From: an uncultured Chlorobiaceae bacterium | Lineage (GTDB): Bacteria; Bacteroidota; Chlorobiia; Chlorobiales; Chlorobiaceae | Assembly: GCA_903920215.1 (NCBI GenBank) | Contig: CAIXLG010000053.1 | Coordinates: forward strand, 1-58,160 | Reading direction: 5' to 3' | DNA length: 58,160 bases | Shown: piece after piece, positions 39,293 to 48,017 of the stretch | Layout: every line of letters starts with the position of its first letter | How positions within the stretch are numbered: the first letter of the stretch is position 1 | Position numbers and translations under genes: made by a program | Notes under the pieces: generated by a model | The model's database searches: none | Told to the model about the DNA's origin: nothing | The model's input: only the letters and a program-made list of their open reading frames with translations

Positions 39293-39574
39293 TCAAAGAT
39301 CCAGCTCGCTATGAGAACCGATTCGGACAAGTTCAAGGATATCATGATTGATTATTCTGTAAATCAAAACCAAATCCGGCTTAAGATGACAATCTCTACA
39401 ATCTTTATAATCTCCCTTTAAGGGATGATCCCAAAATTTTCGAGGTAACGTCTTATCAACTATTAATATATCAGTAACGTAGGTCAATATATCTTGAAGA
39501 TATGGTCCGTGCTGTCCTGATTTTTCACGACGCAGATCACGCTTAAATAAACGGGTATATTCAATCCTCCTCAT
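39293..39574 (-). CDS. YafQ-family toxin (RelE superfamily mRNA interferase)
   Basis: The 93-residue protein matches YafQ-type toxins: MRRIEYTRLFKRDLRRE at the start, WDHPLKGDYKDCRDCHLKPDLVLIYRI in the middle and RIGSHSELDL at the end, where the His of GSHSEL is the conserved catalytic residue. YafQ cuts mRNA in the ribosomal A site. The gene overlaps its antitoxin by 14 bp and is last in a three-gene operon. Catalytic residues look intact. Confidence 0.9.
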   Translation of the reverse strand: MRRIEYTRLFKRDLRREKSGQHGPYLQDILTYVTDILIVDKTLPRKFWDHPLKGDYKDCRDCHLKPDLVLIYRIINHDILELVRIGSHSELDL

Positions 39575-39821
39575 CCAAATCTCTAAACAAGCTTTCTATA
39601 GAATCACAAGAAAAGAGCTCTCCGCGTCGAGCTGCATCAATCGCTGCGATAGTTTCAGCGTTTGGATTTATAGGTCGGTGCTCAAATTCATCAGTATAAA
39701 TAAGCATAGTAATTCCTGTAATAAAAGGTTTTTGCGCAAACGGCTTTATTGTATGTCCAAAATCGCTGTAAATTCGCCCTATTCCACGCGGTTTAGAAGG
39801 TATGCTTTCTGTGTAACTCAT
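39561..39821 (-). CDS. Antitoxin partner of the YafQ-type toxin
   Basis: The reading frame encodes up to 86 residues. A downstream ATG at 39707 with AGGA before it would give a 48-residue protein beginning MLIYTDEF and containing NAETIAAIDAARRGEL, the toxin-binding style of short RelB/DinJ-like antitoxins. The longer form starts in an ATGA overlap with the gene upstream, so both starts have support. It overlaps the toxin gene by 14 bp. The C-terminus is acidic (FRDLDEED). Confidence 0.8.
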   Translation of the reverse strand: MSYTESIPSKPRGIGRIYSDFGHTIKPFAQKPFITGITMLIYTDEFEHRPINPNAETIAAIDAARRGELFSCDSIESLFRDLDEED

Positions 39822-40150
39822 TTTAGACCTTTATTTATTTCTTCTAAGGCAGTAATCTGTCCATCAAGCCATTCACTGACCTGTTTTGCAGTCTCAAGAT
39901 TCATTACAAGGCCGGTCTGAATGAATCTGGTCACTTGAATCGGTTCATTTGCTGACGTGGTAATAATGGGATCTCCAATTTCACCATTCGGCAAAAGATT
40001 GAATACTTCTTCCTGATCTATAGAGCGTTGTTCTGTAAAAAAATGCGCTATAACATCACCAGCTGCATTTAATCCACCATGTACACCATTTACATATGAT
40101 GGCTTATAGTCTTCTGATGATCTATATGCAAACCTTATTGTCTCTGCCAT
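39818..40150 (-). CDS. Hypothetical protein leading the YafQ operon
   Basis: Not confidently recognised. The 110-residue protein has a compact N-terminal region with YVNGVHGGLNAAGDVIAHFFTEQR and a C-terminal helix (AKQVSEWLDGQITALEEIN). No membrane segment or signal peptide. Its stop overlaps by four bases the start of the long form of the antitoxin, which argues for co-translation. A third member of the TA operon or an unrelated small protein are both possible. Confidence 0.7.
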   Translation of the reverse strand: MAETIRFAYRSSEDYKPSYVNGVHGGLNAAGDVIAHFFTEQRSIDQEEVFNLLPNGEIGDPIITTSANEPIQVTRFIQTGLVMNLETAKQVSEWLDGQITALEEINKGLK

Positions 40151-40341
40151 CGTGGTTCAATTGCCCTCATTTAGTATTTCGTATCACTATTCTTTAAAAT
40201 ATACCACCGAACAAGCCTTATCGCCAAAATATTAACAGTTTCTTCTCTTAAGCACTGCATTCCTGTAGCTTGCGCCTTAGTTTATTTCGCACAAAATACG
40301 CAACCTTCTTCTCTGGAGAGCCTTATATCAAAAAAGCAATG

Positions 40342-40473
40342 GCGGGCGTTATGGGGGAAGATTTTCATGCTCTTGCAAAACGAGCAAATTCCCATTATGC
40401 TGACGCAGATGGTTTTCTTGGCGCCGAGGTTTTCGGTAATTCTCCGAGAGGAATAAAGTATTGCTTTGAATAG
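40342..40473 (+). CDS. Possible small protein with its own terminator
   Basis: A short frame encodes 43 residues from the ATG at 40342 (MAGVMGEDFHALAKRANSHY onward, ending KYCFE); an extension to a TTG at 40270 is open. No family is recognised and there is no good ribosome site. Support is mostly positional: an intrinsic terminator follows 11 bp after the stop, which means something is transcribed here. Confidence 0.35.
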   Translation, partial: AGVMGEDFHALAKRANSHYADADGFLGAEVFGNSPRGIKYCFE

Positions 40474-40484
40474 TTTTAAGCATT

Positions 40485-40512
40485 AAAGCCGGCGTTATTT
40501 CCGGCTTTTTTT
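40485..40512 (+). terminator. Intrinsic terminator in the gap before the GH13 gene
   Basis: AAAGCCGG and CCGGCTTT form an 8-bp stem around CGTTATTT, followed by a T-run to 40512. It can end a rightward transcript from about 40270, and with the A-run on the other side also a leftward transcript from the GH13 gene. Confidence 0.85.
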
Positions 40513-40549
40513 ATGTCTCAAATCGGGCTGTTTTCTTGTTTTTTTTGCG

Positions 40550-43500
40550 TTATTGTGCCGAATAACCTTTAGAGTTAATAGATAAAGGGTGCTGGATTAA
40601 CTCTCCTATTTCATATCCCGCAAGGAAAGCCTGCATATCGATTGTTTCAGTAGCTTCAACCCATGCAGCGATCACTGTTTCTGGACTCTCCTGATCCACC
40701 GGCTTCACTTTCAGCAATTCCTGCAGGGTAAGCCATGCCATCAGTACACTGAAGCGGTGTTCACGGAACCAGATTTTCTGATGGCGTTCATCGAACTGCA
40801 GCATCCGTCCGAGATGCTTTTTCTCTATAGCATAGAGCGTCTTTAAAAGAGCGTGGAGATGTGCTTCGCGTTCATCCGTTGTAAGCTCAGGTTTGTGACT
40901 GAGCATGCAGCAAAGCAGGTCTGGCAGGTTGTCGCCCGGAATGCCGGTGATACCCTTTTTCGGATAGATGGCGGTCAGTGCCTTCTGCATCAGCCAGTTG
41001 TCGATTATGTTTGAGCTCTCAACTACAGTTGCATCAACCATCTGCTGTAATGTATAGAGCACAATCCAGTGCCGCACAATCGTGAAATAGTCCGCTTTAC
41101 TTGGGCTGCTCAAGCCGAGGGCGGTCTGAAGTTTGCGGGAGTCAGGCTGACCTGGCAGCAGCTCAGCAAGGGCATCAGCCCTGCGGTAGAGTGCTGATGC
41201 CTGTGATGCAAGAATTTCCGGGACCTCTAGATGCTTGTCCAAGAGTTCACTGAACTGCAGTGCAACACGTTCAAGAAGTAATGCAATTGATTGCTCAAAC
41301 GCGAGTGCCTCGTTTTCGTCATGCAGTTCATCTGGCGAAGGCATAAGCTGTTCAGAAGAGAGAAATGCTGTCACAAGGAGGTGTATTGGCGCGAGGCTCA
41401 TGGTAAGCACAGCCTCTTCTATTGATTCTGTTCCCCGACCGTTGAGTTCTCGGGCAAGCCGGTCATAAGGGCGGAGTCTTGATGGACGGACTTCTCTGAA
41501 ATCAAGGAAAACATTGTACTTGTAGCCATCCAGCGCAACCATGATTCCGCTCTCTGCAATTTCTCTGTTAGAACGGATAAACTCCATGCCACTGGCATGA
41601 TCCCTGAAAATAACAAAGGTGCCATCCTCGTGACTCAGGTTGAGCCCGTCAATCAGTGAACTCTGGCGTATTTCATCGTTCTGGCGGTAGCCAACCGAGG
41701 TTTTAATCCATCCGCTTGCCTGTTCAAAACGGTTGTTAAAAACTACAAGAGCTTTATCGTCGCCGAGACGGTTTGAATAGGCAAAAATATTTTCATTGAC
41801 ACTGCCTTCCGGAGAATAGACATCATAAAGAAGAAAGTTACGTACCTCTGCAAACAGCGGACGCTTTTTCATGATGGGAAAAATCTCGCGGTAGTGTCGC
41901 GAAACGAGGTTTTCGTCAGGCTGTTCATCATAATAGGCCCTGGCGTATTCCATCCCGTATTTTTCTGTGAAACCCTCAACCTGTCCGTGGCCGAACATTG
42001 GAAGCCCCGGCATGGTCAGCATCATCATGCAGACACCAAAATATTTATCTCCCCTTCCGAACTGGGCAATGGCAGTATCTTCATCAGGGTTATTCATGAA
42101 GTTGACATACCGCTTGAGGATTTCAGCGTCAAACTCAAGGGTGTTTTTGATCAGATACCGGTACTCGGCATTATCCTCTTTTTTCAGCATGTGCATGAAC
42201 GCACTGTTATAGACGCGGTGCATTCCAAGCGTTCGGACAAAATACCCTTCAAGCATCCAGAATGCTTCAGCCAGCAACAGGGTATCCGGCACTTCCCGTT
42301 GAATCCGGTCAACCACTTCACGCCAGAACTCCTCAGGAATGGCGGCATCGAATTCAGCCATACTCATCGCGCATGATGAGCGTGAAGGGACGCCAGAGCT
42401 CTGGCCGTGGAGGGGAAACCAGAGTCGTTGAATGTGCCGTTTAGCCAGCACCATGGCAGCATCAAAACGGATGATGGGAAACATCCTTGCGACATGCAGG
42501 ATCTGTTGAATGACCCCTTCACGCACTTCAGGACTGAGAAAGTTCAGCTGAGCAGTATCGTTCCAAGGCATGATGGTGCCGTCATTGCCATGATAGATAT
42601 ACCGCGTGTCGCCCGTGAGGTAGTCAACCCGTTTAAAGGTCACCGCGGCATCAGAACGGTTCCAGTAGCCATCTTCAAGGTAAATGCCGTAGCGGGAGTC
42701 ACTGCTCAGGTTCGGGCCGTTGTAGGAATAATTATAATACGGAGGTGTATCGGTGGAAAGAAACCACTCAGGGCTGTGTCGTACCAATTCTGAATCCATG
42801 CCTGTATGGTTCGGCACCATATCACTTGCAAGACGGATTCCTCGAATCATGGTTCTTTGCCTGAGGTTCTCATAACCCTCATAGCCGCCTATATCTTCAG
42901 ATATATCATATTTTTCGAGAGCATACGCCGATGCTTTGGCTTCAGGGTTACCCTGGAGCTGTTTGATTTTTTGTGAGGCGTAGCTTCGTTGCCAGATCCC
43001 GATCAGCCATAAAGCCGTAAAACCACGATCAGCCATTTTGTCCAGTTCGGCATCGGGAATATCCTGCAGGCGGTTGATCGGATGCCGGTAAAGTTTGCTG
43101 AGCTGGTCGAGCCAGACGTAGGTGCTTTTAGCCAGCATGACCACTTCCGGCATCCATGATGAGTCAGTGGAGTAATTAGCTGGAGAGTCATCATCAGAAG
43201 AGGTGTAACTCGGTATTTGGGCCTCTTTTTCAAAAAAGTGTCCCTCTTTACCAGCCTCCTCTCTTTGAGCGATTTTTTCGAAAAACAGGTACTTGTCCTC
43301 ATCCTCAATCAGATCAATAGCCGCGGGAAGCAATGACCAGAGAGGAGACTCGGCCAGCAGGTCCGACCATTTCAGCTGGATATAACGGAGCTGATCAAGG
43401 ATTGATGATGGAGCGTGGCGTATTGGCTCGGTAAGCAGTTCCATAAGGTCACTGTTTCCGGCTCCTATCGGTCCCATAGCCTTCATTGAGGTCTGCATGG

Positions 43501-44074
43501 TCAGAATCAATTTCTGGTATGCCTCTTCATTCATCACGTTCTGATCAGTCAAGAGGTCGGAAAACTGATCAAGAGCTGGATTTTGCGAATTAAGCCAGAC
43601 AAGGAATGATTCCTCAAGCAGATATTTTTTGTTGTCCAGCCTGTTCAGCCAGGTTACAGGCGTTTCAGAACCTGCGTAAACGGTCTCAGGAGGAAATGCC
43701 GTGATAAACCGTGACAGGTACTCTCTGGAGTGCTTATCTGAAATTTCAGTTTCAAATTTCAAAGAAGCGTTTTCAAGAAGGGTCGGCTGCCTGGCAGCTA
43801 TGGATGAGGTCATGATGTAGTGAAACAGTTCATGCAGCAGCTTCATGCCATTGAACTGCGCCGGAAGAACCGGTTTTGCTTCGGCACCTTTTCGCTTTAT
43901 CAGGAAGTCGTTGATGATGGCGGTCTGTTTCTCAGCTTGTTTAAAACCGTCCTGACCAGTGGCAGGTAAAGCGAGAAATTCAGGATCAGTCAGATGAAAA
44001 AGTTCACGGGCATGCCTGTTGACATAAAAGTGTTCTTTGCTTTGAACTGCTGAAGGGTTATGCTGGATGATCAT
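40550..44074 (-). CDS. Very large GH13 (alpha-amylase family) glycoside hydrolase
   Basis: This 1174-residue protein has about 330 unassigned N-terminal residues, a GH13 TIM barrel and about 300 more unassigned residues. Barrel motifs are DMVPNHTG (region I), IIRFDAAM with the nucleophile Asp near residue 537 (region II), LLLAEAFW with the acid/base Glu near 601 (region III) and FMNNPDEDTA near 660 (region IV). In region IV the usual Asn-His-Asp is Asn-Pro-Asp: the stabilising Asp stays but the His is replaced. There is no signal peptide, so it is cytoplasmic and probably acts on glycogen, trehalose or maltose-type sugars. Exact specificity is unknown. Confidence 0.88.
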   Translation of the reverse strand: MIIQHNPSAVQSKEHFYVNRHARELFHLTDPEFLALPATGQDGFKQAEKQTAIINDFLIKRKGAEAKPVLPAQFNGMKLLHELFHYIMTSSIAARQPTLLENASLKFETEISDKHSREYLSRFITAFPPETVYAGSETPVTWLNRLDNKKYLLEESFLVWLNSQNPALDQFSDLLTDQNVMNEEAYQKLILTMQTSMKAMGPIGAGNSDLMELLTEPIRHAPSSILDQLRYIQLKWSDLLAESPLWSLLPAAIDLIEDEDKYLFFEKIAQREEAGKEGHFFEKEAQIPSYTSSDDDSPANYSTDSSWMPEVVMLAKSTYVWLDQLSKLYRHPINRLQDIPDAELDKMADRGFTALWLIGIWQRSYASQKIKQLQGNPEAKASAYALEKYDISEDIGGYEGYENLRQRTMIRGIRLASDMVPNHTGMDSELVRHSPEWFLSTDTPPYYNYSYNGPNLSSDSRYGIYLEDGYWNRSDAAVTFKRVDYLTGDTRYIYHGNDGTIMPWNDTAQLNFLSPEVREGVIQQILHVARMFPIIRFDAAMVLAKRHIQRLWFPLHGQSSGVPSRSSCAMSMAEFDAAIPEEFWREVVDRIQREVPDTLLLAEAFWMLEGYFVRTLGMHRVYNSAFMHMLKKEDNAEYRYLIKNTLEFDAEILKRYVNFMNNPDEDTAIAQFGRGDKYFGVCMMMLTMPGLPMFGHGQVEGFTEKYGMEYARAYYDEQPDENLVSRHYREIFPIMKKRPLFAEVRNFLLYDVYSPEGSVNENIFAYSNRLGDDKALVVFNNRFEQASGWIKTSVGYRQNDEIRQSSLIDGLNLSHEDGTFVIFRDHASGMEFIRSNREIAESGIMVALDGYKYNVFLDFREVRPSRLRPYDRLARELNGRGTESIEEAVLTMSLAPIHLLVTAFLSSEQLMPSPDELHDENEALAFEQSIALLLERVALQFSELLDKHLEVPEILASQASALYRRADALAELLPGQPDSRKLQTALGLSSPSKADYFTIVRHWIVLYTLQQMVDATVVESSNIIDNWLMQKALTAIYPKKGITGIPGDNLPDLLCCMLSHKPELTTDEREAHLHALLKTLYAIEKKHLGRMLQFDERHQKIWFREHRFSVLMAWLTLQELLKVKPVDQESPETVIAAWVEATETIDMQAFLAGYEIGELIQHPLSINSKGYSAQ

Positions 44075-44291
44075 AGTCTGGATGTAAAGCCCCGAAAAAT
44101 TAAACTGGTTGAGAGCATCCTTGAAATCTCCAGCTCTCTATGCTATCGATAGGGCCTGCTTTCCATTGAGCCAGAAATAATCAATTACCCTGTCAAACAA
44201 GGTAAGTAATTTCTGTAATAAAAATCATGTTGACGTATGGAAGCCCTGAATTGGGAACAGGTTCAGGGAAAGGGGGGTGGGATTTGGCAGA

Positions 44292-44669
44292 TTACTTTAT
44301 TTTGCTGTCGATATATTTTTGAAGGTAGCTGAATCCAAGATCCTTTGCGGATCGCAGTACATCAAGCCCGATGGTATAGAGAGCACTGTTTCTCTGTGGT
44401 TGAACAGAATAGCAGTCTGATTGTTCCGTTGACGGAGCCCGTTTACTTCCACGTAATGTCCTGGTTAATACCAGACCGGTAACAAAAGTTATTCCGGCAG
44501 CCTGAAATGGGTATTTTTTGACAATCTGCATTGGTGCAAGTTCCTCTTTAATACTGTCGGATAGATGCAGAGCTCTCGACCTGATCTGATCTTCTTTTTC
44601 GGCGATGGTGTTCTGCAGCTCCTCTATTCTTGCCTGAATGCCGTTTAAAGGCTCATTTTTTGTAGTCAT
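44292..44669 (-). CDS. Small helical membrane-associated protein in YqjD/YqjE-like trio
   Basis: The 125-residue protein has a coiled-coil start (ARIEELQNTIAEKEDQIRSRA) and one hydrophobic stretch (AAGITFVTGLVLTRTL, about residues 57-72). No exact family recognised; the shape fits DUF883/DUF3618-like inner-membrane proteins. Its start overlaps the end of the upstream holin-X-like gene by 17 bp, so it is co-translated with it. Confidence 0.72.
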   Translation of the reverse strand: MTTKNEPLNGIQARIEELQNTIAEKEDQIRSRALHLSDSIKEELAPMQIVKKYPFQAAGITFVTGLVLTRTLRGSKRAPSTEQSDCYSVQPQRNSALYTIGLDVLRSAKDLGFSYLQKYIDSKIK

Positions 44670-45054
44670 TGACCGATAAGAAAATTTTTTGAAGCAGCTC
44701 CTTCAGAAGCAAGGGTTTGAGTTTCGTGAAGAACACAAAGCATGAAAGAAAAATAAGGCTTACGATAAAATAGCCGAGAAAAGGATGCCCGAGCAGCTCT
44801 CCTGTGAGCAATGCAAAGGTTGTGATAAGGTAGGCAATGCCGATAATCAGTATAACGCCAAGAATCACAACCGCAGAAACAAGCGAAATCTTTTCAGTCA
44901 ACTCAATCTTGACCAGCTCGATTTTTGCTTCTATTATTGCTATAACGTCTTGATAGGTAGACGTTACTGTATCATCAAGGATTTTATGGATTCCGGTGTG
45001 TTTGCTTTCTTCATTCGGTCGAGGCGGAACCTTTTCTTTCGGGCGGTTCATCAT
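44653..45054 (-). CDS. Phage-holin-X/YqjE-like membrane protein
   Basis: The 133-residue protein has two strong membrane helices (about residues 56-80 and 90-112: LVSAVVILGVILIIGIAYLI, then FLGYFIVSLIFLSCFVFF) after an amphipathic helix (AIIEAKIELVKIELTEKI). This matches the holin-X/YqjE family, which is chromosomal and not necessarily phage-derived. Beside it lie a YqjD-like gene upstream and an overlapping helical gene downstream, as in E. coli yqjD-yqjE-yqjK. Confidence 0.8.
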   Translation of the reverse strand: MMNRPKEKVPPRPNEESKHTGIHKILDDTVTSTYQDVIAIIEAKIELVKIELTEKISLVSAVVILGVILIIGIAYLITTFALLTGELLGHPFLGYFIVSLIFLSCFVFFTKLKPLLLKELLQKIFLSVNDYKK

Positions 45055-45075
45055 AGGGTCGTCAATAAATGACTG

Positions 45076-45351
45076 TTAACGCTTTTTTCTCAACAAAAAT
45101 CCGAAAAAGGCACCTGCACCGAGTGTGTAGAGTAATGCCTGAACAGGGTTTTTTACGATGAACTCTTTTGCTTTATCTCCACTTTTTAAGAAAAGCTCAT
45201 ACGACTCGCTCTCTTTGAAACGCAAAAAAGCTTCCGAGAGGGTTTCACTTATTTCTTTGACCTGTTCCGGAATGAAGGTCTCGCTCTGCGGCTCCTTAAC
45301 CGGATTCACGGGAGCATGGTCGTGAATGATAACCGGGACTTTCTGTTCCAT
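45076..45351 (-). CDS. YqjD/ElaB-like protein (DUF883)
   Basis: The 91-residue protein has a long helix with FLRFKESESYELFLKSGDKA and a C-terminal anchor KNPVQALLYTLGAGAFFGFLLRKKR, as in YqjD/ElaB proteins, which tether inactive ribosomes to the inner membrane in E. coli. It begins the three-gene run. The ribosome-binding function here is inferred from the family only. Confidence 0.75.
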   Translation of the reverse strand: MEQKVPVIIHDHAPVNPVKEPQSETFIPEQVKEISETLSEAFLRFKESESYELFLKSGDKAKEFIVKNPVQALLYTLGAGAFFGFLLRKKR

Positions 45352-45437
45352 AATAGTTTCAGGGATTATGACGAGTTTCTTTAAACCGATTTAAAAACAA
45401 TATATAAAAACAAAATGGTCTTTTCCATCGCCCTCTC

Positions 45438-46175
45438 TTACTGAAGAAGCCTCCCCCCGTCAACACTGATAACCTGACCGGTGATATAGTCGCTTTCAAG
45501 AAGAAACGTAATGGTTTTAATGATATCCAGCGGGTCGCCCAGACGCTTGAGCGGTATTTTTTTGATCATCTCTTCCTCCGAGTCCATCTCTTTTTCAGGA
45601 TTGATCGTAACCGCTCCAGGCGCAATGGAATTTACAAGAATACCGGGAGCACACGTTTTGGCAAAGATTTTTGTCAGATGCTGGATCCCTGCCTTGGAAA
45701 CCGTATAGGGAGCAAAGTTTCTCCAGACAAGATTTGCGGAAATATCGGTTATGGTAATGATTCGGGCTATGAACGACTGTTTCTGCATAATCTTTACCGC
45801 TTCCTGCATGGTAAAGAATGTTCCCTTCAAATTAGTATCAACCAGATTGTCCCACTCCTCTTCGGTAACGTCCAGCAGGGGAGTAGTGTAAAAATTTGAT
45901 GCACTGGCTATCAGAAGATCAAGACGATCAAAGTGTTGTCGGAATGCTGCAAAAGCGCCGGCAATAGCACTGCGTTTTGAAACATCGCAACGTACCATCC
46001 GCGATTCAGGGCTTATCCAGCGAATTTTTTCAAGGGTTTTGGCAGCCTTTTCTTCTGAAGAGTTGTAGGTAAAAAAAACCGTATAGCCTTGGCCTGCAAC
46101 CGAAAGTGCAATTTCACCCCCCAAGATACCGGTAGCTCCAGTCATGAAACAAACTTTTTTGCCTGAAAGCGCCAT
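45438..46175 (-). CDS. Short-chain dehydrogenase/reductase (SDR)
   Basis: The 245-residue protein has the cofactor motif [12 protein letters not shown] at residues 12-23, [10 protein letters not shown] (in place of NNAG), a catalytic Tyr-Lys pair in [11 protein letters not shown], and the C-terminal [22 protein letters not shown] is reminiscent of pteridine or dihydromonapterin reductases (FolM type), so a role in pterin reduction is possible; that would fit the neighbouring molybdate genes only loosely. The substrate is not settled. Confidence 0.85.
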   Translation of the reverse strand: MALSGKKVCFMTGATGILGGEIALSVAGQGYTVFFTYNSSEEKAAKTLEKIRWISPESRMVRCDVSKRSAIAGAFAAFRQHFDRLDLLIASASNFYTTPLLDVTEEEWDNLVDTNLKGTFFTMQEAVKIMQKQSFIARIITITDISANLVWRNFAPYTVSKAGIQHLTKIFAKTCAPGILVNSIAPGAVTINPEKEMDSEEEMIKKIPLKRLGDPLDIIKTITFLLESDYITGQVISVDGGRLLQ

Positions 46176-46275
46176 GGTGATAACGATTACTATCGTGTAA
46201 AGTCAAAGTTTAGTGAACAATAATAAACGGAAATCAAGGATAAAAAGTTGACCGAAGTTTTCATTGCCATCTCCC

Positions 46276-47331
46276 TCAGCCAAGTCTTCTGAACGAAGAG
46301 GCTTTGATGGCAGCAAAAAGAGTGGAGCCTGTCGTGATGTTCAGCTCCTCAGCGGCAGGGCGGACAATTTCTGCTATGAGTTTTTCGCCATGCGTAGCGA
46401 GAACAATGCCGACTCTTCCATCTGAATCGAACATTTCCGTAACCGTGCAATCCAGCAGGTTACGGGCACTGATTGCTTCCGGATGCCTTTTGAAGAGGAT
46501 AATTTCGCGTGAAGAGAGTTCAAACATCGATTCTGTATTCGCTTTTCCATCTGAAATAAAGAGGGTATTCTCTCCCCATGGATAGGCAAATAAACCGTTC
46601 TGAAGCAGAGGGGCAGTGAGCCGTAAAAAATTCAGATAGCCATTCTGGCTTTGTGCCATTCTCTGGCGAGCCAGCTGCTCAGGAGTTGTTTCTTCAACCA
46701 CCCGGCCCTTATCTACAACAAGCACCGTTTCTGTCATCAGCTGCATCTCTGTCAGTGAATGCGATATAAAGAGGTAGGGGACTTTAAACTCTTCGCCTGC
46801 ACTTACGAGATAGGGAATAATCTGGAATCTGAGTGTGTCATCAAGAGCGGCAAGAGGTTCATCCATAACAAGGAGACGCGGGTTGGCAAGAACAGCCCGG
46901 CCAAGAGCGACACGTTGTTTTTCACCACCTGAAAGATGTTTTACCCTGCGCTCCAGGAGAGGTTGCAGTTTAAGGAGATCAATAAGTGCTTCCGGTCTGA
47001 TCCGTTTGTTTTCAGCACGGCATCGTTTATATCCATAGAAAAGATTTGTTTTAACGCTAAGGTGCGGGAAAAGCATTGCATGTTGAAAAACAAGAGCAAT
47101 GCGCCGCTTTTCAGGCGAAAGATTAATGCCTTTCCTGCTGCTGAACAGGCAATCGCCATCAAGAAAAATTTCACCGCTATCCGGCTGAAGCATCCCTGAA
47201 ACAAGATGGACAAGGGTTGATTTCCCGCTACCTGATTGCCCGAAAATTCCGACCCTTTCACCGGAAATATCAGCGTTAACCTGCAGGGAAAAATCGCCCA
47301 TTTTTTTTTCCACATCTATATGCAGCTTCAT
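46276..47331 (-). CDS. modC: Molybdate ABC transporter ATP-binding protein
   Basis: ModC powers molybdate import. The 351-residue protein has Walker A GIFGQSGSGKSTLVHL near residue 28, the signature LSGGEKQRVALGRA near 137, Walker B RLLVMDEPLAALDD and a C-terminal Mop/TOBE domain (LTHGEK-type region with AEIVRPAAEELNITTGS) that binds molybdate. It overlaps modB by four bases (ATGA). Confidence 0.95.
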   Translation of the reverse strand: MKLHIDVEKKMGDFSLQVNADISGERVGIFGQSGSGKSTLVHLVSGMLQPDSGEIFLDGDCLFSSRKGINLSPEKRRIALVFQHAMLFPHLSVKTNLFYGYKRCRAENKRIRPEALIDLLKLQPLLERRVKHLSGGEKQRVALGRAVLANPRLLVMDEPLAALDDTLRFQIIPYLVSAGEEFKVPYLFISHSLTEMQLMTETVLVVDKGRVVEETTPEQLARQRMAQSQNGYLNFLRLTAPLLQNGLFAYPWGENTLFISDGKANTESMFELSSREIILFKRHPEAISARNLLDCTVTEMFDSDGRVGIVLATHGEKLIAEIVRPAAEELNITTGSTLFAAIKASSFRRLG

Positions 47332-48017
47332 AGTCCACTGCTCCTGTCCAGGTGTCTGGCGAGTATTTCATGCAGAAAAAGTACGGCAACTGAAATAACT
47401 ACCGAGACTATGCAGAGCGAAAGGGCCATCGTACTGCTTGAAGGTGAACTGGCATAATCATAAATCGCCAACGGGATGGTTTGTGTTATCCCCGGAATAT
47501 TGCCGGCAACAATGATTGTCGCTCCGAATTCACCCAGACTTCTGGCAAACATCAGCGATGAACCGGCAAGAATGCCTCTCAGGGAAAGAGGTAAAACGAT
47601 TGTTGCGAGGGAGTCAAACCATGATGCGCCAAGGCTGCGTGATGCCTCGATAAGCTGCTGGTCGATTGACTCCATTCCAAGACGTATTGAACGCACCAGC
47701 AGTGGAAACCCAACCACAGCAGAGGCAATCACAGCAGCTTTCCATGTAAAAATTATTTCTATTCCCGAAGCTGTCAGCAACTTACCCAGCCAGCCGTTTT
47801 TACCGAGCAGCAGCAGAAGAAAATAGCCTATGACCACCGGGGGCAGGGTCAGCGGAAGATTAATGAGAACTTCGAGAAATACTTTTCCCTTCAAAGGCTT
47901 GAAAACAATCAGCCAGGCAACAGCAAAGCCGAAAGGTAAAGCAAGGGCGGTTGCGGTCAGGGCAACTTTAAGGGAGAGCCCTATTGCCGTTATATCTTCC
48001 GGTGGAAGCATCATCAC
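47328..48017 (-). CDS. modB: Molybdate ABC transporter permease
   Basis: ModB forms the membrane channel for molybdate. The 229-residue protein has five or six hydrophobic helices and the ABC-permease EAA loop EASRSLGASWFDSLATIVLPLS near residue 134. Helix start region LSLKVALTATALALPFG is typical. The start is GTG at 48017 or the ATG directly after it; either overlaps or abuts the modD stop. A periplasmic binding protein (modA) is not present in this window. Confidence 0.94.
   Translation of the reverse strand: MMMLPPEDITAIGLSLKVALTATALALPFGFAVAWLIVFKPLKGKVFLEVLINLPLTLPPVVIGYFLLLLLGKNGWLGKLLTASGIEIIFTWKAAVIASAVVGFPLLVRSIRLGMESIDQQLIEASRSLGASWFDSLATIVLPLSLRGILAGSSLMFARSLGEFGATIIVAGNIPGITQTIPLAIYDYASSPSSSTMALSLCIVSVVISVAVLFLHEILARHLDRSSGL

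Noticed and set aside
44653-45054. Prophage lysis holin
   Set aside because: Although the fold resembles the holin-X family, neighbours are YqjD-like chromosomal genes and no endolysin or structural phage gene is near.
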